In this document: positions 42,445-49,979 of the stretch, piece by piece
Numbering within the stretch: position 1 is the first letter of the stretch
How the letters are laid out: the number at the start of each line of letters is the position of its first letter
Assembly (NCBI RefSeq): GCF_003385235.1
Contig: NZ_PQIA01000001.1
Coordinates: forward strand, 1-64,000
Reading direction: 5' to 3'
Source of the DNA: Amycolatopsis circi
GTDB taxonomy: Bacteria > Actinomycetota > Actinomycetes > Mycobacteriales > Pseudonocardiaceae
Length of the DNA: 64,000 bases
Notes under the pieces: generated by a model
Told to the model about the DNA's origin: nothing
Databases searched by the model: none
The model's input: the letters and a program-made list of their open reading frames with translations, nothing else
Program-made: the position numbers and the translations under genes

Positions 42445-43179
42445 TTACTCCGCCGCGTCCGGCCGTTCGTGGAACGCCTGGCGCGTGCGTTCGGTGTGCT
42501 GCGCCATGATTTTCTCCGCCTTTTCGACGTTGTGCGCCGCGATCGCCTCGATCAGCGCGGCGTGCTCCTGCCACGCGTCGCGCCCGCGGGGCCGGGCGAT
42601 CGGCGTGTAGTACCAGCGCACCCGGCGGTCGACCAGGCCGATCAGCTCGGTCAGGACCGCGTTGCCGGTCAGTTCGGTGATGTACGAATGCAGGTCGGCG
42701 TTGGCTGCGACGAGCCGTTCGCTGTCGTCCGCGGCGAGGGCTTTCATGCCGACGTCCTGCAGTTCCCACAGGCGCTTGATGTCCTTGTCGGTCGCGCACG
42801 CCGCGGCCAGCCGCGCGGAGTGGGTCTCCAGCACGGCTCGGACTCCGAGCAGCTGGTCGGCTTCCTCGTCGGTGGGCAGGTGCACGAACGCTCCCTGCGC
42901 CGGACGGAGGTCGACCCAGCCCTCGCTCTGCAGCCGTTGCAGCGCCTCGCGCACCGGCTGGCGGCTGACGCCCAGGTACTCGGCCAGGTCGGCCTCGACG
43001 AGGTGCTGCCCGGGTTCGAGCGTGCGGTTGATGATCAGCTCGGCGAGCGCGTCGTACACGACCTGCCGCAACGGCGCGGGCCGCTCCACCCGGTTGGCGC
43101 TCTTGCCGGCGAGCGACCCCTTGGCCGTCCGGCGGCCGGTAGGCCCGCGTTCGGGCAGGGGAGAAACGGACTCGGTCAC
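42445..43179 (-). CDS. GntR-family (FCD) regulator of the oxalate genes (inferred)
   Basis: A 244-residue GntR regulator: winged helix at residues 35-100 (DLAEYLGVSRQPVREALQRL) and FCD effector domain (LLGVRAVLETHSARLAAACA, ANADLHSYITELTGN, WQEHAALIEAIAAHNVEKAE) with the metal-site histidines. The start is GTG at 43179 behind GAGGTGCACC. A GTATGCAAAA palindrome lies 60-74 bp upstream, and related GTATGCAAT elements precede the oxalate operon and the PanE-like gene, so it may govern all three. Confidence 0.88.
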   Translation of the reverse strand: MTESVSPLPERGPTGRRTAKGSLAGKSANRVERPAPLRQVVYDALAELIINRTLEPGQHLVEADLAEYLGVSRQPVREALQRLQSEGWVDLRPAQGAFVHLPTDEEADQLLGVRAVLETHSARLAAACATDKDIKRLWELQDVGMKALAADDSERLVAANADLHSYITELTGNAVLTELIGLVDRRVRWYYTPIARPRGRDAWQEHAALIEAIAAHNVEKAEKIMAQHTERTRQAFHERPDAAE

Positions 43180-43238
43180 GGTGCACCTCGGGTGGGATCT
43201 GCGGCGGGATTCGAGGAACTCAGTTTTCAGGATACAGG

Positions 43239-43253
43239 TTTTGGTATGCAAAA
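43239..43253. promoter_or_regulatory. Candidate GntR operator upstream of gntR
   Basis: TTTTG-gtatg-CAAAA is a perfect inverted repeat; ATAC at 43232-43235 adds a further half-site. It shares GTATGCAA with sites at 35259 and 47870. Confidence 0.55.
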
Positions 43254-43399
43254 TCCCGGGCTTCTGGATTGTGTCGGCGATCTTCCCTCGGAGGTGGGGC
43301 GGCGCGGCGGTGATCTGGGTGCTGGGAGGGAGTGAGAGGAGCGGTTTCTGGTGCGGCTCGGGCCTGCTGGGGAACGCCCTGTTGGGAAAGCATGGCCGC

Positions 43400-43790
43400 G
43401 CGCGCTCCGGCGGCGGAGTGAATCCGGCGTTGCCCGGCGTTGCCCGGCGTTGCCCGGCGTTGCCCGGCGTTGCCGGGTAGCGGGGTGGTTCCACCAATCC
43501 CCGCACTGCGAGCGCTAGACGGCAGAGCAAGTCCGGTGCGTGCGCTCGTGGCTGCGGCGCGAACCAGTCGCTGCCCGGCACCGCACGCGCCTTGCCGTGG
43601 AGCGAATCCCGCGGTGCCGGGCACGCGCGACGGAGCAGATCCGGAACCACGCACTCCTGGCAGCGAAACGAATTCGGTGCCGCCCGCGCCCGACGGCGGA
43701 GTGAGCCCCGCGACGCCCAGCGCCGCAATCGTCCGGCAGCGGAGAGAATCCCGCGGCACCGCGAGCGTCAGCGGCGAGCAGGACGGCCGC
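43400..43790. repeat. Tandem repeats: 10-bp array plus degenerate minisatellite
   Basis: Four perfect copies of TGCCCGGCGT (43431-43470) with partial copies on both sides. Around them, degenerate units built on GGAGCGAATCCGGCGG recur near 43414, 43522, 43601, 43632, 43698 and 43741. No gene is recognisable between gntR and the iron box. Confidence 0.75.
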
Positions 43791-43805
43791 CACCCCGCCC
43801 GGCTT

Positions 43806-43821
43806 GTTAGGCTACCCTAAC
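43806..43821. promoter_or_regulatory. Iron box (DtxR/IdeR-type) before PPOX gene
   Basis: GTTAGGCTACCCTAAC matches 14 of 15 bases of the right part of the DtxR/IdeR consensus (GTTAGGCTAACCTAA) and is palindromic at its ends. It sits 3 bp before the ATG at 43825, implying iron repression. Confidence 0.7.
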
Positions 43822-43824
43822 TCC

Positions 43825-44832
43825 ATGGGGATCATCCGTGCGGTGCCGGACCTGGAACGCGTCGTCGGCGAACGGCCGCTGCCGGTCATGATGAAGTCGA
43901 TCGACCATCTCGACCCGCATTGCCGCACGTTGCTCGGCCGCTGCCCCGCCGCCGTCCTCGGTTACGTCGACACTGAGGGCCGCCAGCGCGCCGAAATGGT
44001 CGGCGGGACTCCCGGATTCGCGAAAGCGGAGACTGAGCGGCGGCTGCGGCTGTCGATTCCGGCGGACGCCGCAGACGGCAACGGCGCGGCGCTGCTGGTG
44101 CTCGTCCCCGGGTGGCGCGAAACCTTGCGGATCAACGGAACAATCTCCGAAGGCGGTCTCCGCGTAGAGGAGGCGTTCCTCCACTGCGGCAAAGCGGCGA
44201 TCCGCTCCAACCTGTGGGGTCCATCCGCACCGGAGGACGCCGACGTCGTCGAGGAAGGCTCGGTCCTCGGGCCCGCCGCGGCGGCTTTCCTGGCAGCCGC
44301 GCCCTTCGCGGTGATCACGTCGCGGGACGGCGCCGGGCGCGCGGACGCCAGTCCCAAGGGAGATCCTCCCGGGGTGGTCCGGATGCTCGGGCCGACGACG
44401 GTCGTGCTCGCTGATCGGCCCGGCAACCGGCGCACCGACACGTTCCACAACGTCGCCGAACGCCCCGACGTCGCAGTAGTGGTCATCGCTCCCGGTGACA
44501 CTCGTACGTTGGAGATCACGGGCAAGGCGGTGATCAGTACAGAACTCGAGCTGCGCGAGTCGATGACCGAGCGCAATCGGACCCCGAAAGCGGTGCTGAA
44601 GGTGGAAATCGAGACCGTCCGGCTGGCACCGAACGCCGCGGTGTGCGAGGCCGGATTGTGGGATCCCGCCCGGCACGTCGATCCCGCCGACCTGCCGCGG
44701 TCGTCGACGATCTGGACCGATCATCTCAAGCTGAACGAGACCGCGGGCACCGACGCGAAACTGGTGCGGGACGGGGTGAACGAGCGGCTGCTGCGGGACG
44801 GTCTCGAGCAGGATTACCGGCAGAATCTGTGA
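43825..44832 (+). CDS. PPOX-type flavoprotein (MSMEG_1061-like), iron-box controlled
   Basis: A 335-residue pyridoxamine 5'-phosphate oxidase-fold protein containing two split-barrel halves (about residues 30-130 and 145-260). RADASPKGDPPGVVRMLGPT and DRPGNRRTDTFHNVAERPDV are typical of the FMN-binding part of this subfamily. It is not pdxH: partners and length differ. The iron box immediately before the start suggests a role under iron limitation, such as a flavin-linked reduction step in iron release. Substrate unknown. Confidence 0.82.
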   Translation: MGIIRAVPDLERVVGERPLPVMMKSIDHLDPHCRTLLGRCPAAVLGYVDTEGRQRAEMVGGTPGFAKAETERRLRLSIPADAADGNGAALLVLVPGWRETLRINGTISEGGLRVEEAFLHCGKAAIRSNLWGPSAPEDADVVEEGSVLGPAAAAFLAAAPFAVITSRDGAGRADASPKGDPPGVVRMLGPTTVVLADRPGNRRTDTFHNVAERPDVAVVVIAPGDTRTLEITGKAVISTELELRESMTERNRTPKAVLKVEIETVRLAPNAAVCEAGLWDPARHVDPADLPRSSTIWTDHLKLNETAGTDAKLVRDGVNERLLRDGLEQDYRQNL

Positions 44833-44952
44833 CCTGGCGGTTCCGCCGAGCGTGATCATGGGCCCGGCGAAGATTACTCAAATGACCGATGTCCGCCCCG
44901 GCGATGTCCCGTAGCGTGAGGCGCGCCCAGTCGTCGACGTTGCGAGGTCCGG

Positions 44953-45087
44953 ATGGCTCAAGAACGCATGACAACCGACACCGACGCGGCCGCCAGCGGC
45001 CTGCTGCTGAGCGTGGAACCGCTGACCGCCGCGGTGGACCGCGGCAAGGCCAACGGCGCCGTCGCCGACAACGACGGCAACGACTAG
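44953..45087 (+). CDS. 44-residue peptide coupled to a JmjC oxygenase; candidate modified-peptide precursor
   Basis: A short gene missed by length filters. ATG at 44953 follows GCGAGG; the product starts MAQERMTTDTDAAASG, has a central LLLSVEPLTAAVDR and ends GAVADNDGND. It has no membrane segment and no cysteine. The stop is 3 bp before the oxygenase start, so the two are translationally coupled. An Asn/Asp-rich C terminus beside an Fe(II)/2-oxoglutarate oxygenase is the layout expected for a ribosomal peptide with a leader (N-terminal part) and a modified core (C-terminal part). No known precursor family is recognised. Confidence 0.5.
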   Translation: MAQERMTTDTDAAASGLLLSVEPLTAAVDRGKANGAVADNDGND

Positions 45088-45090
45088 CCG

Positions 45091-46290
45091 TTGTCCCGCT
45101 CCGTGAAGGAGATTCCCGGACTGGCCGGCCTCGTGGCACCGCTCGAGGCCGGCCAGTTCTTCGGAGAAGTCCTCGGCAAGGCGCCTCGGCGGTTCCCGGG
45201 GGAGAAGGGCCGGTTCGCGTCCCTGCTCCCGTGGCCGGAGCTGGACCGGGTGCTGCGCCAGCACCGGCTGGAGTTCCCCCGGCTGCGGCTCGCGCTCGAC
45301 GGCGACGTCGTCCCCGCGCACACCTACACCGAAATGGTGTCGACCCGGCGCAACGGCCAGGTCCCGCGCGTGCTGTCGGCCCCGTTCGCCGAACACCTGC
45401 GCGCCGGCGCGACGCTCGTGCTCGATTCGGTCAACGAACTGGTCGACGAGGTCGGCGAACTTGCGGGCAGGCTCGAACACGACTTGCGCGAGCGGATCCA
45501 GGTCAACCTGTACGCGGGCTGGGGCACCACGCACGGCTTCGACGTGCACTGGGACGACCACGACGCGTTCATCATCCAGCTCTCCGGGCGCAAGCGGTGG
45601 CGCCTGCACGGGGTGACCCGGCCTTCGCCGCTGCAGCGGGACGTCGAACTGCCGGAACGCCCGGAAGGCGAGCCGCACGACGACTTCCTGCTGGAGGACG
45701 GCGACGTGCTCTACCTGCCGCGCGGGCACTGGCACGACGTGTCGGCCGTCGGCGAAGAGTCGCTGCACCTGACGATCGGGTTCAATGCCGCCACCGGTGT
45801 CGATCTCGTCGCGTGGCTGGCCGACCAGCTGCGGTCCGACGAGTTGTTCCGCGCGGACCTGCCCCGATTCGCCGGTCCGGACGCGCGGGCCGAGCGGGCC
45901 GAAGAGCTGCGCCGCCGGCTCGCCGAGCTGACCGCAGGTGACTTGGTTGACCGCTTCCTCGCCGACCGCGACGCGCAGGCTCCGGCCCAGACCCGCGTCG
46001 GCCTGCCGTGGGCGGCGACCGCGGAACTGCTGCCGCCGGACGACGATTTCGAGGTTCGGTTGCTCGTCCCGCGTGCCTCGCTGGTGGACGGCGAGGGCAC
46101 AGTGGCGCTGGTCGGGGCGGGGAAGCGGCTGGTGTTCGCCGAGGCCGCTCGACCGGTGCTCGCGGCGTTGCTCGGGTGCGGTCCGCAGCCGTTCAAGGTG
46201 CTCGCCGACGCCGCGCCGGACTTGCCCTCGGCGACGGTGCGGGCGCTGGTGAAAGAACTGGTCGCGCAAGGGCTGGTGGCTCGGGCTTGA
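45091..46290 (+). CDS. JmjC/cupin_4 Fe(II)/2-oxoglutarate oxygenase
   Basis: A 399-residue cupin_4 oxygenase of the bacterial ribosomal-oxygenase (YcfD/ROXA) type, which hydroxylates protein or peptide side chains. The iron ligands are His153 and Asp155 (VHWDDHD) and His215 (LPRGHWHDV); Lys168 or Arg167 in SGRKRW would bind 2-oxoglutarate. The jelly-roll spans about residues 80-230. The rest is a dimerisation helix bundle and a C-terminal winged-helix-like part (SATVRALVKELVAQGL). The TTG start at 45091 lies 3 bp after the 44-residue peptide's stop; GTG at 45103 is an alternative. Possible targets are the adjacent peptide or a ribosomal protein. Confidence 0.85.
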   Translation: MSRSVKEIPGLAGLVAPLEAGQFFGEVLGKAPRRFPGEKGRFASLLPWPELDRVLRQHRLEFPRLRLALDGDVVPAHTYTEMVSTRRNGQVPRVLSAPFAEHLRAGATLVLDSVNELVDEVGELAGRLEHDLRERIQVNLYAGWGTTHGFDVHWDDHDAFIIQLSGRKRWRLHGVTRPSPLQRDVELPERPEGEPHDDFLLEDGDVLYLPRGHWHDVSAVGEESLHLTIGFNAATGVDLVAWLADQLRSDELFRADLPRFAGPDARAERAEELRRRLAELTAGDLVDRFLADRDAQAPAQTRVGLPWAATAELLPPDDDFEVRLLVPRASLVDGEGTVALVGAGKRLVFAEAARPVLAALLGCGPQPFKVLADAAPDLPSATVRALVKELVAQGLVARA

Positions 46291-46517
46291 TCGGAGTATC
46301 GCTGGGCGTGCCCTGGCGATCGGGCGTGCTGTTGTGCCTGGCGTCGCAGCGTCTCTCAGCGATGGCACGGGTGCTATGGGCGACCTCACCGTTCACGGCC
46401 TCAGTCTGGGCTTGCGCCGAGGTCACATCGGTCCCGGACGCTCAGCGGAGATGGCTCGATCGAGTGATGCCGCGCCCCGGGGACGGTCGCCTCGGAAGGG
46501 CGCGGCGGGCGTTCAGC

Positions 46518-46537
46518 TATACTTAGGCATGCCTAAG
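46518..46537. promoter_or_regulatory. Promoter and iron box overlapping a leaderless start
   Basis: A -10 element TATACT (46518-46523) is followed by the perfect palindrome TTAGGCATGCCTAA (46524-46537), whose central ATG (46529) is the start codon. A DtxR/IdeR-type protein bound here would cover the transcription start and the first codons. Confidence 0.65.
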
Positions 46538-47476
46538 CCCGACGTGCAGCATTCGGGGCCGGGAATCTGCTTCCCGGGCCGGAACGCTGCGCCCGGATGC
46601 GCCGCGCTGACTCGCGAACTCGGCGGCGAGCCTGCCGGGACCGCCGCGCGGATGACGTCCTGGCTGCTGGTCGAGCAGCCTGGGTCGTGGGGCCCGGACG
46701 CTCTCGAAGACGTCCTGGCCACCGTATTTCCCGCCGAACGCCTCGATGCCGCGCGCGCCGCCGGTCTGCGCCCCTTGCTGATCCGGAAGCCGGGTCGGCA
46801 CGCGCGGACGCCAGGTGCTCCGCGTGCGGTGTACGTCGCCAGCGGACAGCCCGGGAACCGCTGGACCGAACGGCTCGACCTCGCTGACCTGGACGAACTC
46901 TCCCACCTCGACCTCGAAGCGGTCGCCGCCGGACGCAGCGGGCACGGCGAGCCGGTGTCCGGTCCGCTCTTTCTCGTGTGCACGCATGGCAGCAAGGACA
47001 TGTGCTGCGCCGTTTTCGGCCGTCCGCTGGCGACCAGCCTGGCGCAGAACCACCCCGGGCGGGTGTGGGAGGTCAGCCACGTCGGCGGGGACCGCTGGGC
47101 TGGCAACCTCCTGACCGTACCCGACGGTTATCTCCACGGCAGCCTCGCAGTGCCCGACGCTGAACTGGCGGCGAAGGAGGCGCTCGGCGGCAACGTCCGG
47201 CTGGAGAACCTGCGTGGCCGCACCTCCGCGGAGAGCGCGTGGTCGCAGTTCGCCGAGATCGAGATCCGCGGCCGCACCGGTCTGCGCGGTCTCGACGCGG
47301 TTCTGGCGGTGACGGAGGAATCCCGGGGCGACACTCGGAGCGTGCTGGTCGACGCTGGCGGGCGACGGTACGAGGTGGTGGTGCGGCGGGCAGCGCCGAC
47401 CGCCTCGGCCCACAGCAGGTGCACTGCGCGGCTGGTGCTGTCCGGGTTCGTGGCGGAGTCGGTGCGCGAGGTCTGA
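46529..47476 (+). CDS. Sucrase/ferredoxin-like family protein
   Basis: A 315-residue member of the sucrase/ferredoxin-like (Apd1-type, thioredoxin-like ferredoxin) family. The [2Fe-2S] candidate cysteines are in LVCTHGSKDMCCAVFGRPLA; HVGGDRWAGNLLTVPDG contains the conserved His and Trp of the C-terminal half. Such proteins have been linked to reductive iron release or redox stress. The start is embedded in an iron box with a TATACT -10 six bases upstream, so the mRNA is leaderless and probably iron-repressed. No partner gene follows. Confidence 0.85.
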   Translation: MPKPDVQHSGPGICFPGRNAAPGCAALTRELGGEPAGTAARMTSWLLVEQPGSWGPDALEDVLATVFPAERLDAARAAGLRPLLIRKPGRHARTPGAPRAVYVASGQPGNRWTERLDLADLDELSHLDLEAVAAGRSGHGEPVSGPLFLVCTHGSKDMCCAVFGRPLATSLAQNHPGRVWEVSHVGGDRWAGNLLTVPDGYLHGSLAVPDAELAAKEALGGNVRLENLRGRTSAESAWSQFAEIEIRGRTGLRGLDAVLAVTEESRGDTRSVLVDAGGRRYEVVVRRAAPTASAHSRCTARLVLSGFVAESVREV

Positions 47477-47673
47477 CCGCCGCGGCTTGGTGAGGGATCG
47501 GGCAGCAGGCCCGTCGTTTCGGGGATCCTGGGACGTAAAGCAGAGAAGACTCCCGGACCGACCCGTGCTCGAAACTCGGCACGCGCACCGGCGTGCAGAA
47601 CCACCGCCCCGTCTCGTCACGCGGAGTGCGGGCATCCTTGCTCCGTAGCGTCGACGGACCCGATCCTGCCTCC
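47477..47673. other. Spacer without recognisable gene
   Basis: No coding sequence or hairpin of note was found between the sucrase-ferredoxin-like gene and the octamer array. Confidence 0.5.
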
Positions 47674-47801
47674 GCAGTGCCGCAGTGCCGCAGTGCCGCA
47701 GTGCCGCAGTGCCGCAGTGCCGCAGTGCCGCAGTGCCGCAGTGCCGCAGTGCCGCAGTGCCGCAGTGCCGCAGTGCCGCAGTGCCGCAGTGCCGCAGTGC
47801 C
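47674..47801. repeat. Octamer GCAGTGCC, 16 perfect tandem copies
   Basis: 128 bp made of sixteen uninterrupted 8-bp units, 111 bp upstream of the PanE-like gene. Because 8 is not a multiple of 3, all frames give short-period peptides (ALRHCGTA, VPQCRSAA), which explains spurious open frames here. Confidence 0.97.
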
Positions 47802-47864
47802 GCACCGTCGTTTGTCATCGCCGCTTCCGATGACCAGACCCTGGCCTCGCCGACACCAGGCGGG

Positions 47865-47880
47865 ATACTGTATGCAATCT
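47865..47880. promoter_or_regulatory. Candidate GntR operator upstream of PanE-like gene
   Basis: ATAC-t-GTATGCAATCT resembles the element upstream of the oxalate operon (ATAC-g-GTATGCAATCT, 35254-35269), identical at 15 of 16 positions. Confidence 0.6.
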
Positions 47881-47912
47881 AACGTCGGCAGGATCCGGAC
47901 CGGGAGGCAACC

Positions 47913-48899
47913 ATGCGGGTGGCGGTTCTGGGCGCAGGGGCGATTGGCGCATATGTCGGCGCGGCACTCCATCGCGGCGGCACCGATGTCCACCTCGTCG
48001 CCCGCGGGGCGCACCTCGCGGCGATGGCGGCGGACGGCGTGCGGGTCCTGAGTCCGCGCGGCGACTTCACGGCGCGTCCGCACGTCACGTCCGACCCGCG
48101 CGAGATCGGACCGGTCGACTACGTTTTCCTTGGCCTCAAAGCACATTCGTACCCGGACTGCGGCGACCTCCTGGAGCCGCTGCTTCAGCAGAACACCGCG
48201 CTCGTCGCGGCGCAGAACGGCATTCCGTGGTGGTATTTCCACGGGCTGGCCGGTCATCCGCTGGCCGGGCATCGCGTCGAAGCGGTCGATCCCGGCGGGG
48301 CGACCAGCCGGGTGCTCGCGGTCGAGCGGGCGATCGGCTGTGTCGTCTACTGCTCGACCGTCATCGAGGAGCCGGGTGTCATCCGGCATCTCGAGGGCAC
48401 GCGGTTTTCCCTCGGCGAACCGTCCGGAGAGGTTTCCGTCCGCTGCCGGAATCTCGCCGATGCGATGGTCGCGGGCGGGCTCAAGGCTCCGGTCGAACCG
48501 AGGCTGCGCGACGACATCTGGGTCAAGCTGATGGGCAACGTCGCGTTCAATCCGCTGTCCGCGCTCACCCGCGCGACCATGGCGCAGATATGCGAGCACG
48601 ACGAAACCCGTGCGCTCGTCGCGGCGATGATGACCGAGACTCTCGCGATCGCCCGTGCGGCGGGCGCGGATCCGCAGGTCTCCGTGGAGAAGCGGATCGA
48701 CGGCGCGTGGCGGGTCGGCCACCACAAGACGTCCATGCTGCAGGACCTGGAAGCGGGCAAACCACTGGAGATCGACGCGATCATCGGCGCGGTCGTGGAA
48801 CTCGCGGACCTGACCGGCGTCCAGGCGCCCGCCCTGCGCCACGTCCACGCCGCGATCGAGTTGCTCAATCGTACGGCCGCGGCGATTCCGGTCGGCTGA
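47913..48899 (+). CDS. 2-dehydropantoate 2-reductase-family (ApbA/PanE) oxidoreductase
   Basis: NADPH-dependent ketoacid reductase of the PanE family (328 residues). The coenzyme motif is VAVLGAGAIGAYVGAAL at the N terminus. The catalytic lysine region is DIWVKLMGNVAFNPLSALTR (about residue 205). Glu/Asn substrate positions follow in the C-terminal helical domain (HKTSMLQDLEAGKPLEIDAI). It sits before the glyoxylate genes and carries a GTATGCAAT operator like the oxalate operon, so reduction of a C2/C3 ketoacid is more likely than pantothenate synthesis. Confidence 0.87.
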   Translation: MRVAVLGAGAIGAYVGAALHRGGTDVHLVARGAHLAAMAADGVRVLSPRGDFTARPHVTSDPREIGPVDYVFLGLKAHSYPDCGDLLEPLLQQNTALVAAQNGIPWWYFHGLAGHPLAGHRVEAVDPGGATSRVLAVERAIGCVVYCSTVIEEPGVIRHLEGTRFSLGEPSGEVSVRCRNLADAMVAGGLKAPVEPRLRDDIWVKLMGNVAFNPLSALTRATMAQICEHDETRALVAAMMTETLAIARAAGADPQVSVEKRIDGAWRVGHHKTSMLQDLEAGKPLEIDAIIGAVVELADLTGVQAPALRHVHAAIELLNRTAAAIPVG

Positions 48900-49057
48900 A
48901 ACGAAAACCGCACGACTGTCTACAGTGGATTAAACTCTGACCACTGTGGACGATGGGGTTCAGAATCCCCGCTCTGTCACCCGCGCGCGTCGGAGTCGAG
49001 CGACGCTGCTGTGGATCTTGCCGCCCGCACGCCCCGGGGAAACCTGCCCGCTGCCCG

Positions 49058-49109
49058 TTGACCGAAGCCTCCGCGTCCAGCTATTCTCGAACTACGGAAG
49101 AAAACTTCC
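49058..49109 (+). promoter_or_regulatory. Promoter and IclR-like operator of the glyoxylate operon
   Basis: TTGACC (49058-49063) and TATTCT (49082-49087) are spaced 18 bp. GGAAG-aaaa-CTTCC (49096-49109) just downstream resembles the GGAAA/TTTCC sites of IclR/AllR regulators of glyoxylate genes. No IclR gene is in the window. Confidence 0.5.
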
Positions 49110-49154
49110 ACAAAGCGAAATTAGCTGATCGAGATGTGAGGAGCCGAGGTACTC

Positions 49155-49979
49155 ATGACCGGTCCCGCCGGGGAGCGGCACTCGCTGCCCTACACCGCCA
49201 ACCTGTCGATCCTGTTCACCGAACTCCCGCTGCTCGAGCGCGCGCAGGCCGCTCGGGCAGCGGGCTTCACCAAGGTGGAGTACTGGTGGCCGTTCGACAG
49301 CGCCGACCCGTCCGGGGCCGACGTCGACCGGTTCGCGCGGTCGGTCGAGCAGGCGGGCGTCCAGTTGACCGGGCTGAACTTCTACGCGGGCGACATGGCC
49401 GCGGGCGAGCGCGGGCTCGTGTCGTGGGTGGGCCGCGAGACGGAGTTCGCGACGAGCCTGACGGTCGCGCTGGGGCTCGCCGAACGGCTCGGCTGCCGCA
49501 GCTTCAACGCGCTGTACGGCAACCGGATCGACGGGATCGAACCGTCCGAACAGGACGAGCTGGCCCGCACTCACCTCGCGACCGCGGCGAAGGCGGCCGA
49601 GGGCATCGGCGCGCAGCTGGTGCTCGAACCGCTGTCCGGCACCCCGGCGTACCCGCTGAAGACCGCGGCCGACGCGGTCGCGGTGCTCGACGAGCTGGGC
49701 CTGGACAACGTCCGGCTGCTCGCGGACCTCTACCACCTGGCGGTCAACGGCGACGACCTCGACACCGTGATCGCCCGCCACACCCCGCGCACCGGGCACG
49801 TGCAGATCGCCGACGCGCCGGGCCGGCACCAGCCGGGCACGGGGGAGCTGGATCTCGAAGGACATCTGGAAAAGCTGCAGGAGGCGGGCTACGCCGGACC
49901 GGTGGGCATCGAATACAAACCGGACGGTTCCACTGTGGACTCGCTGGCCTGGCTGCCGTACGAGCGAAGGGGAAACTGA
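49155..49979 (+). CDS. hyi: Hydroxypyruvate isomerase
   Basis: TIM-barrel isomerase interconverting tartronate semialdehyde and hydroxypyruvate. N-terminal YTANLSILFTELPLLERAQA, metal-site QLVLEPLSGTPAYPLKTAAD, LLADLYHLAVNGDD and VGIEYKPDG match the Hyi family. 274 residues. First gene of a tightly packed run (hyi-glxR-gcl) with a 1-bp stop/start overlap to glxR. Confidence 0.92.
   Translation: MTGPAGERHSLPYTANLSILFTELPLLERAQAARAAGFTKVEYWWPFDSADPSGADVDRFARSVEQAGVQLTGLNFYAGDMAAGERGLVSWVGRETEFATSLTVALGLAERLGCRSFNALYGNRIDGIEPSEQDELARTHLATAAKAAEGIGAQLVLEPLSGTPAYPLKTAADAVAVLDELGLDNVRLLADLYHLAVNGDDLDTVIARHTPRTGHVQIADAPGRHQPGTGELDLEGHLEKLQEAGYAGPVGIEYKPDGSTVDSLAWLPYERRGN

Noticed and set aside
47674..47801. 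Possible CRISPR array or repetitive protein gene
   Set aside because: Units are 8 bp with no spacers; open frames arise only because the repeat lacks stop codons.
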